Shown here: positions 34,505 through 43,216 of the stretch, in pieces | Layout: each line of letters starts with the position of its first letter | How positions within the stretch are numbered: the stretch's first letter is position 1 | DNA from: Streptomyces mangrovi | GTDB lineage: Bacteria > Actinomycetota > Actinomycetes > Streptomycetales > Streptomycetaceae | Direction: 5' to 3' | Assembly (NCBI RefSeq): GCF_900114215.1 | Contig: NZ_FOSG01000024.1 | Location: 1-64,000 of the forward strand | DNA length: 64,000 nucleotides | Program-made: the position numbers and the translations under genes | The notes under the pieces: model-generated | Databases searched by the model: none | What the model was told of the DNA's origin: nothing | The model's input: the letters and a program-made list of their open reading frames with translations, nothing else

Positions 34505-36364
34505 CTATTCGTCCGATGGTGTGGGGGAGTGTCCGGGACCGGCGGGGAAGAAACCGAAGCGTTGGCTGTGGGGTTCGCGGGTGAACAGGTACACCTGCGC
34601 CTGCTCCACGATGTCCGCGGGCGGGTCGTCGTTCTCCACGATGATGGCCTGGCCGGCGAAGTCGGTGAACAGGTGCCGGTAGAAGTGGTGCCGCACGCCT
34701 TCCGGCAGCGCCGCGTCCCTTCCTCCCGGCGCCCGGTAGGTGACCAGGGGGGAGTCCAGGACGACGAAGCCGGGGTGGCTGTGATCCCGGCGCAGGCAGA
34801 AGTCGGCGAGCGCCACGGCGAAGCCTGCGTGGAGCACGGCCCGCATGCCCTTGCCGCGCCCTGCGCGCGGGCGGTCTCCCAGGGACAGCTCCGCGCTGTA
34901 CTGGTCGTAGGACACCTCGCCGGCCCTGCGCACTTGCCAGGCGTCGAGTGTGCGCTGGATGGTCTGCTCGAAGTCGACCACGGTGCTGGCGGGGATGCTG
35001 CCGCTGGGGCGGCCGCTCGGCAGCGCTCCGTCGGCGACGAGACCGGCGCGGACTTCTTCGAGTTCCTGGATCCGGGTGTGCAGGCCGAGCTCCCGCTCCA
35101 CCCGGGAGCGGGCGGTCATCAGCTCGGTGGCCTCGTTCTGCAGGGGGCGCAGCTCTTCGTCTTCGATGCGTGTGATCTCGCGGTCGGCGGCCTCGGCCTG
35201 TGCGAGGGCGGCGCCGCGCTGGTCGGCGAGGTCCTGTCGCTGGGCGCGCAGCCCCTCGATGGTGACCAGCAGGTCAGACAGAAGGTGCTGTGTCTTGGTG
35301 GTCTCGGCGGCCACCGCGGTGTGCAGCGCGGTGGTCTCCTGCTCGTCGTGGCCGGTCCTTTGGTGCTCGGGCTCCGCGCCGCAGAAGACGCAGGTACCGG
35401 TGTGGAAGTAGCCGAGCAGGCCTCCCGCCTCGCTGATCATCGCCAGGCGGGCGAGGTCGGATTCGTACTGGCTGCGCAGCAGCTCGAAGCGGCCCAGCAG
35501 ATCATCGACCTCGGCCAGGCGCTCGGTGTACCGGCCCAGCCCCACCGACAGCGTGGCCCGCTTCTCGGCAGCCGCTGAATGCCGGGCCGTGACATCCCGC
35601 AGCGACACCGCCCGGGCGTCCAGGTGAGTGATGATGCGCCGGAGCTGCTCCTCCAGTGCGGTCTGATTCGCACCATGGTTGGTGAGCTGCTGCTGCAGAT
35701 CCAAGATCAGCTTGTCCAGCAAGTCGATCTTGCCTTTGTGGACGCGCCGCTGCGAGGCGTTCGGCCGGGTGGCGGCGGCCTGCTCACCGGCGCCGGTGAG
35801 CAACAGCTTCAGCACCGATTTATGGGCGGTCTGCCCGCTGGGCCCGGAGGTACGCAGGACAGGCGACACCTTCGAGACCATCCGGGTCTCGCTGATCAGA
35901 CACAGGTGGAGCAGGTCGCGGAAGCCCAGGAGCTTGGTGCCTCCGCTGTCGTTGGTGCTGATCAGGGCGCCGCCCAGCCCGAGCCGCTCCAGCAGGAAGC
36001 GCGAGAGGTTCTTGGAACTCCTCGGGGTGTGGTGCGCCGACAGGACCAAGTCGGGTGCCCGGTAGACAAGCTCGCGTAGATCGTCCTCGAAGACGCTGAT
36101 ACGGCTTGATCGCGGGGCGCGCATGAGCGTGATGACACTGCCGTCGGGCAAAGCCAGGCCCAGGAGGATCTGGGAGTAGCCCTCGGCTTCGGGAATGACG
36201 TTGAGGCGGCGGGCGCCGAGCATGTAGTCGATCGCCTCGGTGACGAAGGACTTTCCCGTGTCGGAGGCCCCGTAGACCACCGTCAGCCGGGAGCCGAAGG
36301 CGACCTGTGCCGTCTCTTTCCCGGCTCCGGCGAAGGTCAGGTGCAGAAGCTTGAGACTACTCAT
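34505..36364 (-). CDS. ABC-3C system ABC/SMC-like ATPase
   Basis: 619 residues from the ATG at 36364 (GGGAG upstream), overlapping the stop of the middle-component gene by eight bases. Walker A GASDTGKS is at 32-39. Long coiled-coil segments at about 205-310 and 340-440 flank a zinc-hook-like CVFC at 325-328. The C-terminal Walker B/D-loop reads FVVLDSPLVTYR. This is the Rad50/SMC-like ATPase of ABC-three-component conflict systems, expected to sense invading DNA and activate the nuclease effector encoded first in the operon. Nothing vital appears missing. Confidence 0.85.
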   Translation of the reverse strand: MSSLKLLHLTFAGAGKETAQVAFGSRLTVVYGASDTGKSFVTEAIDYMLGARRLNVIPEAEGYSQILLGLALPDGSVITLMRAPRSSRISVFEDDLRELVYRAPDLVLSAHHTPRSSKNLSRFLLERLGLGGALISTNDSGGTKLLGFRDLLHLCLISETRMVSKVSPVLRTSGPSGQTAHKSVLKLLLTGAGEQAAATRPNASQRRVHKGKIDLLDKLILDLQQQLTNHGANQTALEEQLRRIITHLDARAVSLRDVTARHSAAAEKRATLSVGLGRYTERLAEVDDLLGRFELLRSQYESDLARLAMISEAGGLLGYFHTGTCVFCGAEPEHQRTGHDEQETTALHTAVAAETTKTQHLLSDLLVTIEGLRAQRQDLADQRGAALAQAEAADREITRIEDEELRPLQNEATELMTARSRVERELGLHTRIQELEEVRAGLVADGALPSGRPSGSIPASTVVDFEQTIQRTLDAWQVRRAGEVSYDQYSAELSLGDRPRAGRGKGMRAVLHAGFAVALADFCLRRDHSHPGFVVLDSPLVTYRAPGGRDAALPEGVRHHFYRHLFTDFAGQAIIVENDDPPADIVEQAQVYLFTREPHSQRFGFFPAGPGHSPTPSDE

Positions 36365-36833
36365 GGTCACTCCCGGACAGGGGTAAGCCGCCGCGCAGTT
36401 CCTCGGCCCACCGCTTGGTGATGGCCTGCGTTGCCTCGCGGGCATCCACGCGAGGTCCTGCGTGGGCTTGGACAGCCCACTGCGCCCGCTGCCGCAGGGC
36501 GCCGATGTAGGGGGCTTCGAGGATGTCCACGAAGCCCGGACCCTCCTCGGAGGCGCGGTAGACCAGGCCGTCCGCGGTGGCCTGGACGTCAGCCAGCCCT
36601 GCGCGCAGCAGCACGAGCAGTCCCTGCTCGATCAGCTGCCGCTTCATCGCCAGCTCTCCCGGGCCAGCGGGCAGGGAAGGATGCAGACTCGGTGGGCCGT
36701 TCATGTCGCCGCTGTGGAGCATCGCATGGTCCAGATAGACCAGCTGCGCCAGATCCAAGGGCTCCGGAAAGGACTCGGACAGCAACACCAAGGCGCGCAT
36801 GCCGACTTCCAGCGGGCTGTTGAGGGGATTCAC
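36357..36833 (-). CDS. ABC-3C system middle component
   Basis: 158 residues from the GTG at 36833 (GGAGGAG upstream), overlapping the effector stop as GTGA. It starts VNPLNSPLEVGMRALVLL and contains DLAQLVYLDHAMLHSGD and SLHPSLP with a winged-helix look. This matches the middle-component (type 2-like) subunits that bridge the ATPase and effector of ABC-3C systems. It has no catalytic motif, as expected for an adaptor. Confidence 0.8.
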   Translation of the reverse strand: MNPLNSPLEVGMRALVLLSESFPEPLDLAQLVYLDHAMLHSGDMNGPPSLHPSLPAGPGELAMKRQLIEQGLLVLLRAGLADVQATADGLVYRASEEGPGFVDILEAPYIGALRQRAQWAVQAHAGPRVDAREATQAITKRWAEELRGGLPLSGSDHE

Positions 36834-37963
36834 CGCTCCTCCTCCTGGCACCAGGTGAGCCGGTCCTCGTTGGCGAGCTGATGACAGATGCCCTTGCGGT
36901 CGTTGGGTCGCACATAGGAGACGAGAACATTGGCGCCGAGTTCCATGTCCCGAGCGGCGTCCAAGACAGCGTTGAGCCTGTCGTAGCCGGTGCCGAAATC
37001 GCGCTCTTCGACCTCGACCACCCCGTCGTAGACATCGTCCTGCAAAGACTCGTATGTGCCGGGAGGCACGCTGTCCCGGGCGAAGACACGCAGCGCATCG
37101 GCGCAGTAGAAGGCCTCACGCTGCCGCTGCAGGTGCCGCCCTGCCCTGGGGTGCGCACGCGCCTCATCCGGGGAGTGCGGCGAACAGCCGTACTTCTCCG
37201 CGTAGACACGCAGAAGCTGCTGGATGTAGCGCGCCTCATCGGCGGAGTGCTCCGGGGGAGGCTTCGGGACAGCGGGCCGCTCCGGCAGACGCGTACCGAA
37301 CCGCCTCACGTGGTACGGAGTCGTAGCATGCTGCTCAAGGATCGTGTCGAGACTGCCGGCTTCGAAGCGAGAGAAGTCCGTCTGCTGGGCCAGATCCAGC
37401 GCCCGGTGCAGTACCGCTTCGTCGTAGTCGGCCGTTAATCTGCTGCCCGGCTTGGCGATCTCCCTGAAGAACGAGGCTTTGAGCTCGGAAGGCTTGGCCA
37501 GGAGTTGCGTGAGGGAGGCGCCGGTCTTCGGTGCGACGAAGACATAGCGTTCAGGAAGTACCTGGTACTGCTTCTCCGCGACAGCGACGAAGATCTTGAG
37601 CATCTCCGGGTAGGCCGCATGGGGCGTCAGGGCCTTCTCGTAGTGTTTGCACTGGTAGCAATGCCAGCGGTCGTCGGTCTTCCTCGTCGTCAGGAAAGCT
37701 GCGATGTCGGCGCCGCGGTCGTTGGAGCCCCCCATGCCCACTACGTCCACATACCCCGCCGTCTTCTTCAGCCCCAGCACCCACTCGTAAACGAACTCCT
37801 CCCACTGATCGGCCGAGTGGTGGACCAAGATCTGCTTCGGTGTGAGAGCGGGAGGCGGTGCCATCATGGGGGACACCACTGTCACAGGAGTCTGTGAGGG
37901 CTTCGGAAGCTCGGTGAACAGAGGTTCGGCGTAGTACCCAGACGACTGGCGTGACGTACCCAT
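36830..37963 (-). CDS. ABC-3C system effector with Mrr-like restriction endonuclease domain
   Basis: 377 residues, ATG with AGGGGGAG immediately upstream. Residues 45-110 show a PD-(D/E)xK nuclease: HHSADQWEEFVYEWV, then DRGADIAAF (D86), then CYQCKHY (Q104-x-K106). The rest is helical and probably holds the contact surface for the middle component. It is the first gene of the three-gene coupled cassette effector, adaptor, ATPase. The nuclease would cut DNA when released or activated by the ATPase. This is the standard ABC-3C layout. Confidence 0.85.
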   Translation of the reverse strand: MGTSRQSSGYYAEPLFTELPKPSQTPVTVVSPMMAPPPALTPKQILVHHSADQWEEFVYEWVLGLKKTAGYVDVVGMGGSNDRGADIAAFLTTRKTDDRWHCYQCKHYEKALTPHAAYPEMLKIFVAVAEKQYQVLPERYVFVAPKTGASLTQLLAKPSELKASFFREIAKPGSRLTADYDEAVLHRALDLAQQTDFSRFEAGSLDTILEQHATTPYHVRRFGTRLPERPAVPKPPPEHSADEARYIQQLLRVYAEKYGCSPHSPDEARAHPRAGRHLQRQREAFYCADALRVFARDSVPPGTYESLQDDVYDGVVEVEERDFGTGYDRLNAVLDAARDMELGANVLVSYVRPNDRKGICHQLANEDRLTWCQEEER

Positions 37964-38351
37964 ACTCCCCCTGACTGCACCGCGAGCTTCCGCTCGGTGA
38001 AAGTCATACCACCGACAGTGATGATCCGGGAAGGCGCGAAGAAAGCCGCACCGCCCCTGCTCCCGATGCCCTACAGCCTCTGCTCAGACCGCCCCGACGC
38101 GGGACAGGAGGCCACCGAAGGCCAGCGGGACTCTGCCGCCTCCGGCGGCGATCTCCTTCACCGGATCGGCCGTCACGCAAGACTCCACCGCCCCCACGCG
38201 GGAGTGAGCCTGGTATGGAATTGCAGGGAATGCACCGCAACCGGGCGACTGGTTGGCTACCGTCCCGATACGGGCCCCGCCCCGCAGTGCCGATAGCGGC
38301 CGCAGGAGAAAAAGGCGGAGACCGGAGCCCGGCGGCAGAGGGAGCGGCGCG
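37964..38351. other. Divergent intergenic region
   Basis: About 390 bases between the ABC-3C cassette (leftward) and the zinc-finger gene (rightward). Both promoters should lie here. I see no convincing gene. The short frames present lack ribosome sites and normal Streptomyces third-position bias. Confidence 0.45.
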
Positions 38352-39401
38352 CTGAACGAGAAAGACGTCCTGGAGGCGGTGCGGCGATGCATCGAAGACC
38401 GGGGTGAAGCCCCCGGGCCGGAGCTGCCCCCCAGATCGCCTGGTACACCCTCCTGGAAGGCGAGGTCATACGGTTCATCGAGACCCGTATGGAGCAGCGG
38501 CAAAAGCACTACGGCCACATCGACCTGTCGGACCGGCCGGAGTGCGACTCCCTGGCCCGCCACCGCATCGCCCCGCCGAAGGACCTCACCCGGGCGCAGA
38601 CGGTGAAACTGGTGCGGCGGGACTCGGTGACCGAAGACTTCTGCCCCTGCGACAACGGAAAGACCGCCTGCCCGCGCTGCCAGGGCCGAGGGGACCTACC
38701 GTGTGAGGCGTCCACGGCCTGCGCCGCCTGCCGCGGCATCGATTCCTGCCTGCGGTGCGACGGCACCGGCTACCGGAAGCTGAAGGTCCACGAAGACCAC
38801 GGCGTGGTGGGCGAGCGCGTCACCTGCGAGCGGTGCGGGACGCACAACGCCGCCTGCCGCACCTGCGACGGCCGGGGCCGCACCACCTGCTCGACATGCC
38901 ACGGCGCAGGCGTACGGGACTGCCCCGACTGCGACCGCGCCGGAACCGTGCCCCACCAACGGTGCAAAGGCGCCGGCAGGATTGTGACGTGGATCGAGGG
39001 CATCATCCGCCGGGAGCCCCGCACCGAGAGAATCAGGCAGCCCGAGACGGGCGTGCCGTACCCGGCCTGGAGCGCGGCGCGCGAGAGCGGCGCCTGGCAC
39101 CAGCTGCACCTCACCGGCCAAGACCCTCTTCCCGCCGACGCGGCGAGCAGACTTCTGCACCTTGTGCAGCCCCACCTCACGCCCCATGAAGGCGAAATCG
39201 CGCGGCAGGCCACCTTCAGACACCTGCGGCTGGCCCGCACCGTGGTACCCCAGCACCCCCCACCGGGTCTACTACGTCCTCCCCACGGCTGCCTCACCCC
39301 GCGTCCTGGTCCTGCCCTCGCGGCGGAGAACCTGGCAGATCGCCGTAGTAGCCCTGGCAGCCCTCCTGGCGCTTGTCCTCCTCCTGCGGCTCTTTTCATA
39401 G
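38352..39401 (+). pseudogene. CxxCxGxG zinc-finger (DnaJ-like) membrane protein gene with two homopolymer frameshifts
   Basis: Coding similarity runs through three frames. It starts near 38352 (NEKDVLEAVRRCIEDRG, GGGAG upstream). It must shift at a run of six C near 38428 to continue as QIAWYTLLEGEVIRFIE into the main frame from 38489. That frame holds about eight Cys-pair motifs (CPRCQGRG, CLRCDGTG, CRTCDGRG, CSTCHGAG, CPDC). A second shift in the C-rich stretch 39240-39265 leads into HRVYYVLPTAASPR and a C-terminal membrane helix (IAVVALAALLALVLLLRLF). One base lost and one gained would restore a single 350-residue protein. The gene is either decayed or carries sequencing errors. The finger repeats suggest a zinc-binding chaperone-like membrane protein. 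Confidence 0.6.
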
Positions 39402-39449
39402 AAGCCGCGTCCGCGCAGGCGCCGGCCGAGGGGCGGAACGGCCTCCTCC

Positions 39450-39935
39450 TCAAAAGGGAAGGTGCGCCTCGTCGGTCCACCACAGGTAACCGTCGAAGAC
39501 CTCCCCGCCCTCGTCACCTTCCGGTATGAATTTGGCGGAAGCGGCGCCGCGAGCGGACGGGACCTGATGGGACTCGGGTACCGGGGCAGAGTGCGCGGTG
39601 ACAGCGGCACAGGCGTGGCAGGTGTCGGCCAGGCGCCAGGTGCGGCCGCGCAGGTCGCAGGCCACCAGAAGCAGCAGGGGGCCGTCGCAGCCGCGGTGCC
39701 GGGGGTGCTGGCGGCAGCCGTCCTCCCGGCACTGACAGATGCGCAGGTGCGGCGCCAAAGGGGCGCGGCGGTCATGGTCACGCAGATGAGCGACGGCGGC
39801 GCGGCGGGGAGGCATGCCTGTAGAACGGGGGAGGAGGCCGCAGACGAGGCAGTGCAGGACCGGTCCGTCCGGGTGCGGGTTGATGGTGACCGTCCAGATG
39901 CGCTGCGGCGGACGCGGGGGTGTGCCGGGCCCCAT
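39450..39935 (-). CDS. Cys/His-rich small protein, plasmid-type
   Basis: 161 residues from the ATG at 39935, starting MGPGTPPRPPQRIWTV. It has several potential zinc ligands: CLVCG, HLRDHD, CQCREDGCRQHPRHRGC and CHAC. It ends EVFDGYLWWTDEAHLPF. Proteins like this recur near replication and transfer regions of Streptomyces plasmids, but I cannot name a function. It is divergent from an XRE repressor gene and shares a control region with three operator-like repeats. Confidence 0.6.
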   Translation of the reverse strand: MGPGTPPRPPQRIWTVTINPHPDGPVLHCLVCGLLPRSTGMPPRRAAVAHLRDHDRRAPLAPHLRICQCREDGCRQHPRHRGCDGPLLLLVACDLRGRTWRLADTCHACAAVTAHSAPVPESHQVPSARGAASAKFIPEGDEGGEVFDGYLWWTDEAHLPF

Positions 39936-40034
39936 CGGATGCCATTCCTTCCTGCGAGTCGACTCATGGCCAGGCCGAAGTTGCTTCCATACCGCCGAGG
40001 TGGCGGTCGGCAGCATCCGGCGGCGCGCACCTTA

Positions 40035-40116
40035 GTGCAGACCCCTGCCCTGCGCTTGGGTCGAGTCAGTGATCAGATAGGGCAGAGACCTGCACTGACA
40101 GGGCAGGGTCCTGCAC
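40035..40116. promoter_or_regulatory. Three operator-like repeats between divergent genes
   Basis: GTGCAG..CCCTGCCC at 40035-40052 is an inverted copy of the two direct copies GGGCAGAGACCTGCAC (40080-40095) and GGGCAGGGTCCTGCAC (40101-40116). The direct copies start 21 bases apart, two helical turns, and each has a GCAGG-n2-CCTGC dyad. They lie just upstream of the XRE gene (GTG at 40131), so autoregulation by that protein is likely. Confidence 0.6.
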
Positions 40117-40130
40117 CGTGCGATAGCTGG

Positions 40131-40394
40131 GTGACGAACCCTCCGCCCGCCCCGAACCTGGCCGCGCTCCGCCTGGAGCTGGCGCGGGCGCGGGCGGAGC
40201 GCGGCTGGACCTACGACCAGCTCGCCGAGCACAGTGGCCTGGCCCGCCGCACCCTGATCGAGATCGAGCAGGGCCGCACCATCGGCAGCCTGAAGACCTG
40301 GCACGCCCTCGCCCATGCCCTGGACATCCCGATCGACCGGCTCCTCGGCAGCCTGTGCGAGGGGCACCCGCCCCCCGCCAAGCCCTCGATCTGA
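40131..40394 (+). CDS. Small XRE-family repressor
   Basis: 87 residues, GTG start. The XRE helix-turn-helix covers residues 11-70 (ALRLELARARAERGWTYDQLAEHSG, then RTLIEIEQG, then HALAHALDIPIDRLLG) and is nearly the whole protein. It is a typical small plasmid or prophage-type regulator. Three repeats directly upstream are its probable operators, and the divergent Cys/His-rich gene is a probable target. Confidence 0.8.
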   Translation: MTNPPPAPNLAALRLELARARAERGWTYDQLAEHSGLARRTLIEIEQGRTIGSLKTWHALAHALDIPIDRLLGSLCEGHPPPAKPSI

Positions 40395-40561
40395 CCCCTC
40401 CTCGACCGCAGAGCGCCGACGCAGGTCATCCCCGAACTGATGACGCACCATGAACGAATGACCGAACCGTCGAACATCTGAGGTGGTCGGTTCAGCCTTT
40501 CCCGGGACGTACGCGGCTCGGACACCGGTGGCGCGGCGTGTCGCCTGCCACGGTCCCGCCC

Positions 40562-40723
40562 ATGACCCTTTCTCCTCCCCGCGACGCCGGCGCGCGCCTG
40601 CCGGACGGCGGCCAGGAACCCCTTCAGCTCCGCCCCGTCCGCCGATACCCCTCCGGCCGGGCCGACGGCACCCGTTGCCGGTCTGGCCGGCTTGTGCCGT
40701 GCCGGCGGGAGGCGGGCCGGTGA
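40562..40723 (+). CDS. Possible small basic protein coupled to the SLOG gene
   Basis: 53 residues starting MTLSPPRDAGARLPDGG and ending CRSGRLVPCRREAGR. Its stop overlaps the ATG of the next gene as TGATG, a coupled arrangement. No clear ribosome site and no recognised family. This could be a chance frame in GC-rich DNA. Confidence 0.3.
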   Translation: MTLSPPRDAGARLPDGGQEPLQLRPVRRYPSGRADGTRCRSGRLVPCRREAGR

Positions 40724-41289
40724 TGGGGTTCGCGGCGCGGGTGTGGGTGTGCGGGAGCCGGTGCTGGCCGTGGCCGCAGACGGTGGCGGCGGTGTTGGAC
40801 CGGGCGGCCGCCCGGCACGGCGGGGACCTGGTGGTGATCGAGGGCGCGGGGACCGGGGCGGAGCGGGCCGCGCACCGCTGGTGCCAGGAGCGGGGCCTGC
40901 CGGCGTGGCGGCACCGCTGCCACCCCCGCCTCCAGGCGAGCCGTGGGCTGATGCGGTTGCCGCGGGAGACCCTGGCGGTGCGCCATCAGCGGATCCTGCG
41001 CGACGAGGGCCCGCGGCTGGTGGTCGTCTTCCACGAGGCCTTCGCCCCCGGCCCGGGAGTGAGCGCGGACATCGCCCGCCGCGCGGTGGCCGCGGGGGTG
41101 CCGGTGTGGCTGGTCCCCGGCGCCGATCCGGGCCGGGGCCGGTGGCTGACCGCAGCGAACCTGCCCGGCCCGCCGCCCGCAGCCCCCGCTCCGCCGGCCG
41201 CATCCCCGGGCGCGGCGGTCCGGGCCGGCACACCGGACGGCCCCGCCGGCCGTGCCCATCCGGCCGCTGCACCGGCCACCCCCTGCTGA
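40723..41289 (+). CDS. DUF2493 / SLOG-family protein
   Basis: 188 residues, ATG with GGGAGG nine bases upstream. The Rossmann-like SLOG core is visible as RVWVCGSR near the start, then DLVVIEGAGTGAERAAHRW, then a third strand LVVVFHEAF and VPVWLVPG. The last 50 residues are Ala/Pro-rich linker. SLOG proteins bind nucleotide-derived ligands and occur in conflict systems; DUF2493 members are common on phage and plasmids. It is 27 bases upstream of the helicase gene and probably co-transcribed. Confidence 0.75.
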   Translation: MGFAARVWVCGSRCWPWPQTVAAVLDRAAARHGGDLVVIEGAGTGAERAAHRWCQERGLPAWRHRCHPRLQASRGLMRLPRETLAVRHQRILRDEGPRLVVVFHEAFAPGPGVSADIARRAVAAGVPVWLVPGADPGRGRWLTAANLPGPPPAAPAPPAASPGAAVRAGTPDGPAGRAHPAAAPATPC

Positions 41290-41316
41290 GCTTGCCCAAT
41301 CGTGAAGGAGATGGAG

Positions 41317-42849
41317 ATGACGACGGTGGAGCCCACCGCAGAGCAGGCCGCCGCGGCCGAGGCGTTCGCCGCCGGGGAGCACCTGGTGATCCAGGCCGGC
41401 GCCGGCACCGGGAAGACCACCACGCTGGCACTGCTGGCCCACGCCACGAAGCGGCGGGGCCGGTACCTGGCGTTCAACCGGGCCATCGCCCAGGCCGCCG
41501 CTCAAGCCTTCCCCCGCACGGTGGTCTGCAAGACCGCGCACGCGCTGGCCTACGCCGCGATCGGCCACCGCTACCAGGCCCGGTTGAACGCCCCCCGGGT
41601 CCCGAGCTGGCGCACCGGGATGGAGCTGGGCATCCGCCACAGCATCACCCTCGGCGGCCGGGACCTGTCGCCGAAGGCGTTGTCGGCGGCGGTGCTGCGG
41701 ACGGTGGAGCGGTTCTGCCACTCCGCCTCCCCGGTGCTGGAGGCCGGCCATGTGCCGCGGCTGCGCGGCATCGATTCGGATGAGATGCACGCGGAGTTCG
41801 CCGACCTGGTGCTGCCGTACGCGGGCAAGGCCTGGGCGGATCTGCAGCACCCCGACCAGGGGGTGGTCCGCTTCGACCACGACCACTACCTGAAGATGTG
41901 GGCCCTGTCCCAACCCCGGATTCAGGCGGACTTCCTGCTGCTGGACGAGGCCCAGGACACCAACCCGGTCCTGGAGGAGGTCTTCCTCAACCAGCGCGGC
42001 CACGCCCAGCTGGTGATGGTCGGCGACTCCGCCCAGGCCATCTACGGATGGCGCGGCGCCAAGGATGTGATGACCGGCTTCGACGGCACCCCGCTGACCC
42101 TGTCCCGCTCCTTCCGCTTCGGCCCCGCGATCGCTGCGGAGGCCAACCGGTGGCTGCAGATTGCGGAGACGCCGATCCGGCTGACCGGTACTGAAGAGAT
42201 TCCCAGCGAGGTCGGCGAAGTACCCGAGCCGGAAGCAGTGCTGTGCCGGACCAACGTCGGCGCCATGGTGGAGATCATGAAACACCTCGACGACGGCTAC
42301 GCGGTGGCCCTCGCGGGCGGCGGGCAGGCCCTGCGCGCCCTGGCCCACGCCGCCCTCGACCTGCAGTCCGGCCGCCGCACCTCCCATCCGGAACTGGTGC
42401 TGTTCACCACCTGGGGCGACCTGATCGACTACGCCGAACACGACCCGGCTGGCCGGGACCTGCAGCCGCTGGTGGACCTGGTCGGCGAACACGGCGCCGA
42501 CACCATCCTCCATGCCGCCGACTGCCTGATCGACGAGCGGCACGCGGAGGTGATCGTCTCCACCACCCACAAGGCCAAGGGCCGTCAGTGGGCCGCGGTG
42601 CGGATCGCCGACGACTTCACCCCGCCCCCCGACCAGGAGGAGACCGACGACCACGGCCAGCCCCTGCCCGGGGCGATCGACGACGCCGAGGCCCGCCTGG
42701 CCTACGTCGCCGTCACCCGCGCCCGCTACGCCTTGGACCTGGGCGGGCTGTCCTGGATCCACCACCATCCCGCCGGGCAGGCAGGCGGTGCGCCTGCCGC
42801 CTCACATGCACCAGCCACTGCACAACCTGGAGAGGCAAGCCATCGTTGA
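41317..42849 (+). CDS. UvrD-like SF1 helicase
   Basis: 510 residues from the ATG at 41317 (AAGGAG six bases upstream; an in-frame GTG at 41302 is less likely). Walker A GAGTGKT is at 28-34, followed by motif Ia-like YLAFNRAIA, DEAQD near 209, motif III GDSAQAIYGWRGA, and the C-terminal motifs STTHKAKGRQW and YVAVTRAR. It is shorter than UvrD/PcrA (about 720 residues) and lacks large 1B/2B insertions. Likely a plasmid- or phage-type DNA helicase. It converges on the 118-residue gene with a ten-base gap. Confidence 0.88.
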   Translation: MTTVEPTAEQAAAAEAFAAGEHLVIQAGAGTGKTTTLALLAHATKRRGRYLAFNRAIAQAAAQAFPRTVVCKTAHALAYAAIGHRYQARLNAPRVPSWRTGMELGIRHSITLGGRDLSPKALSAAVLRTVERFCHSASPVLEAGHVPRLRGIDSDEMHAEFADLVLPYAGKAWADLQHPDQGVVRFDHDHYLKMWALSQPRIQADFLLLDEAQDTNPVLEEVFLNQRGHAQLVMVGDSAQAIYGWRGAKDVMTGFDGTPLTLSRSFRFGPAIAAEANRWLQIAETPIRLTGTEEIPSEVGEVPEPEAVLCRTNVGAMVEIMKHLDDGYAVALAGGGQALRALAHAALDLQSGRRTSHPELVLFTTWGDLIDYAEHDPAGRDLQPLVDLVGEHGADTILHAADCLIDERHAEVIVSTTHKAKGRQWAAVRIADDFTPPPDQEETDDHGQPLPGAIDDAEARLAYVAVTRARYALDLGGLSWIHHHPAGQAGGAPAASHAPATAQPGEASHR

Positions 42850-42859
42850 GCTGTGCTGC

Positions 42860-43216
42860 TCATAGGCTGGAGGGCGGCCCCCAGTCGAGGACATGGAGGC
42901 CGGCGGCTTTGATGAGGTCGGCATCCAGACGGAGGAGCTGGACGGGGGAGTGGCCGTGGCGGTGTAGCCACTGGCGGCGGCGGCGTTGTTCTGCCTGGCT
43001 GAGCTCGTGCCACCGGTCGTAGTGGACTCCGGGTTCCTCGCCGGGGTTCTCGCCGGCCCAGGCGCGCACGAAGCCGGCTTCGTCGGGGGCGCGGCGCAGG
43101 GTGATCAAGGCCCATGCGGTCTCGTACGGCAGGGTCGGCCCGTGCTGGGCCATGAGCCGGTGGGTCCGTAGCTGCCGCAGGGGGGTCAGAAGCCATCGTG
43201 CGGTGTGCGGGTTCAT
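42860..43216 (-). CDS. Hypothetical protein, last gene of the cyclase operon
   Basis: 118 residues from the ATG at 43216, which overlaps the stop of the 253-residue gene as ATGA. It starts MNPHTARWLLTPLRQLRTHRL and has a helical, Arg/Trp-rich composition (WHELSQAEQRRRRQWLHRHG). Coupling ties it to the upstream cyclase/NTPase genes. Function not recognised. Confidence 0.6.
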   Translation of the reverse strand: MNPHTARWLLTPLRQLRTHRLMAQHGPTLPYETAWALITLRRAPDEAGFVRAWAGENPGEEPGVHYDRWHELSQAEQRRRRQWLHRHGHSPVQLLRLDADLIKAAGLHVLDWGPPSSL

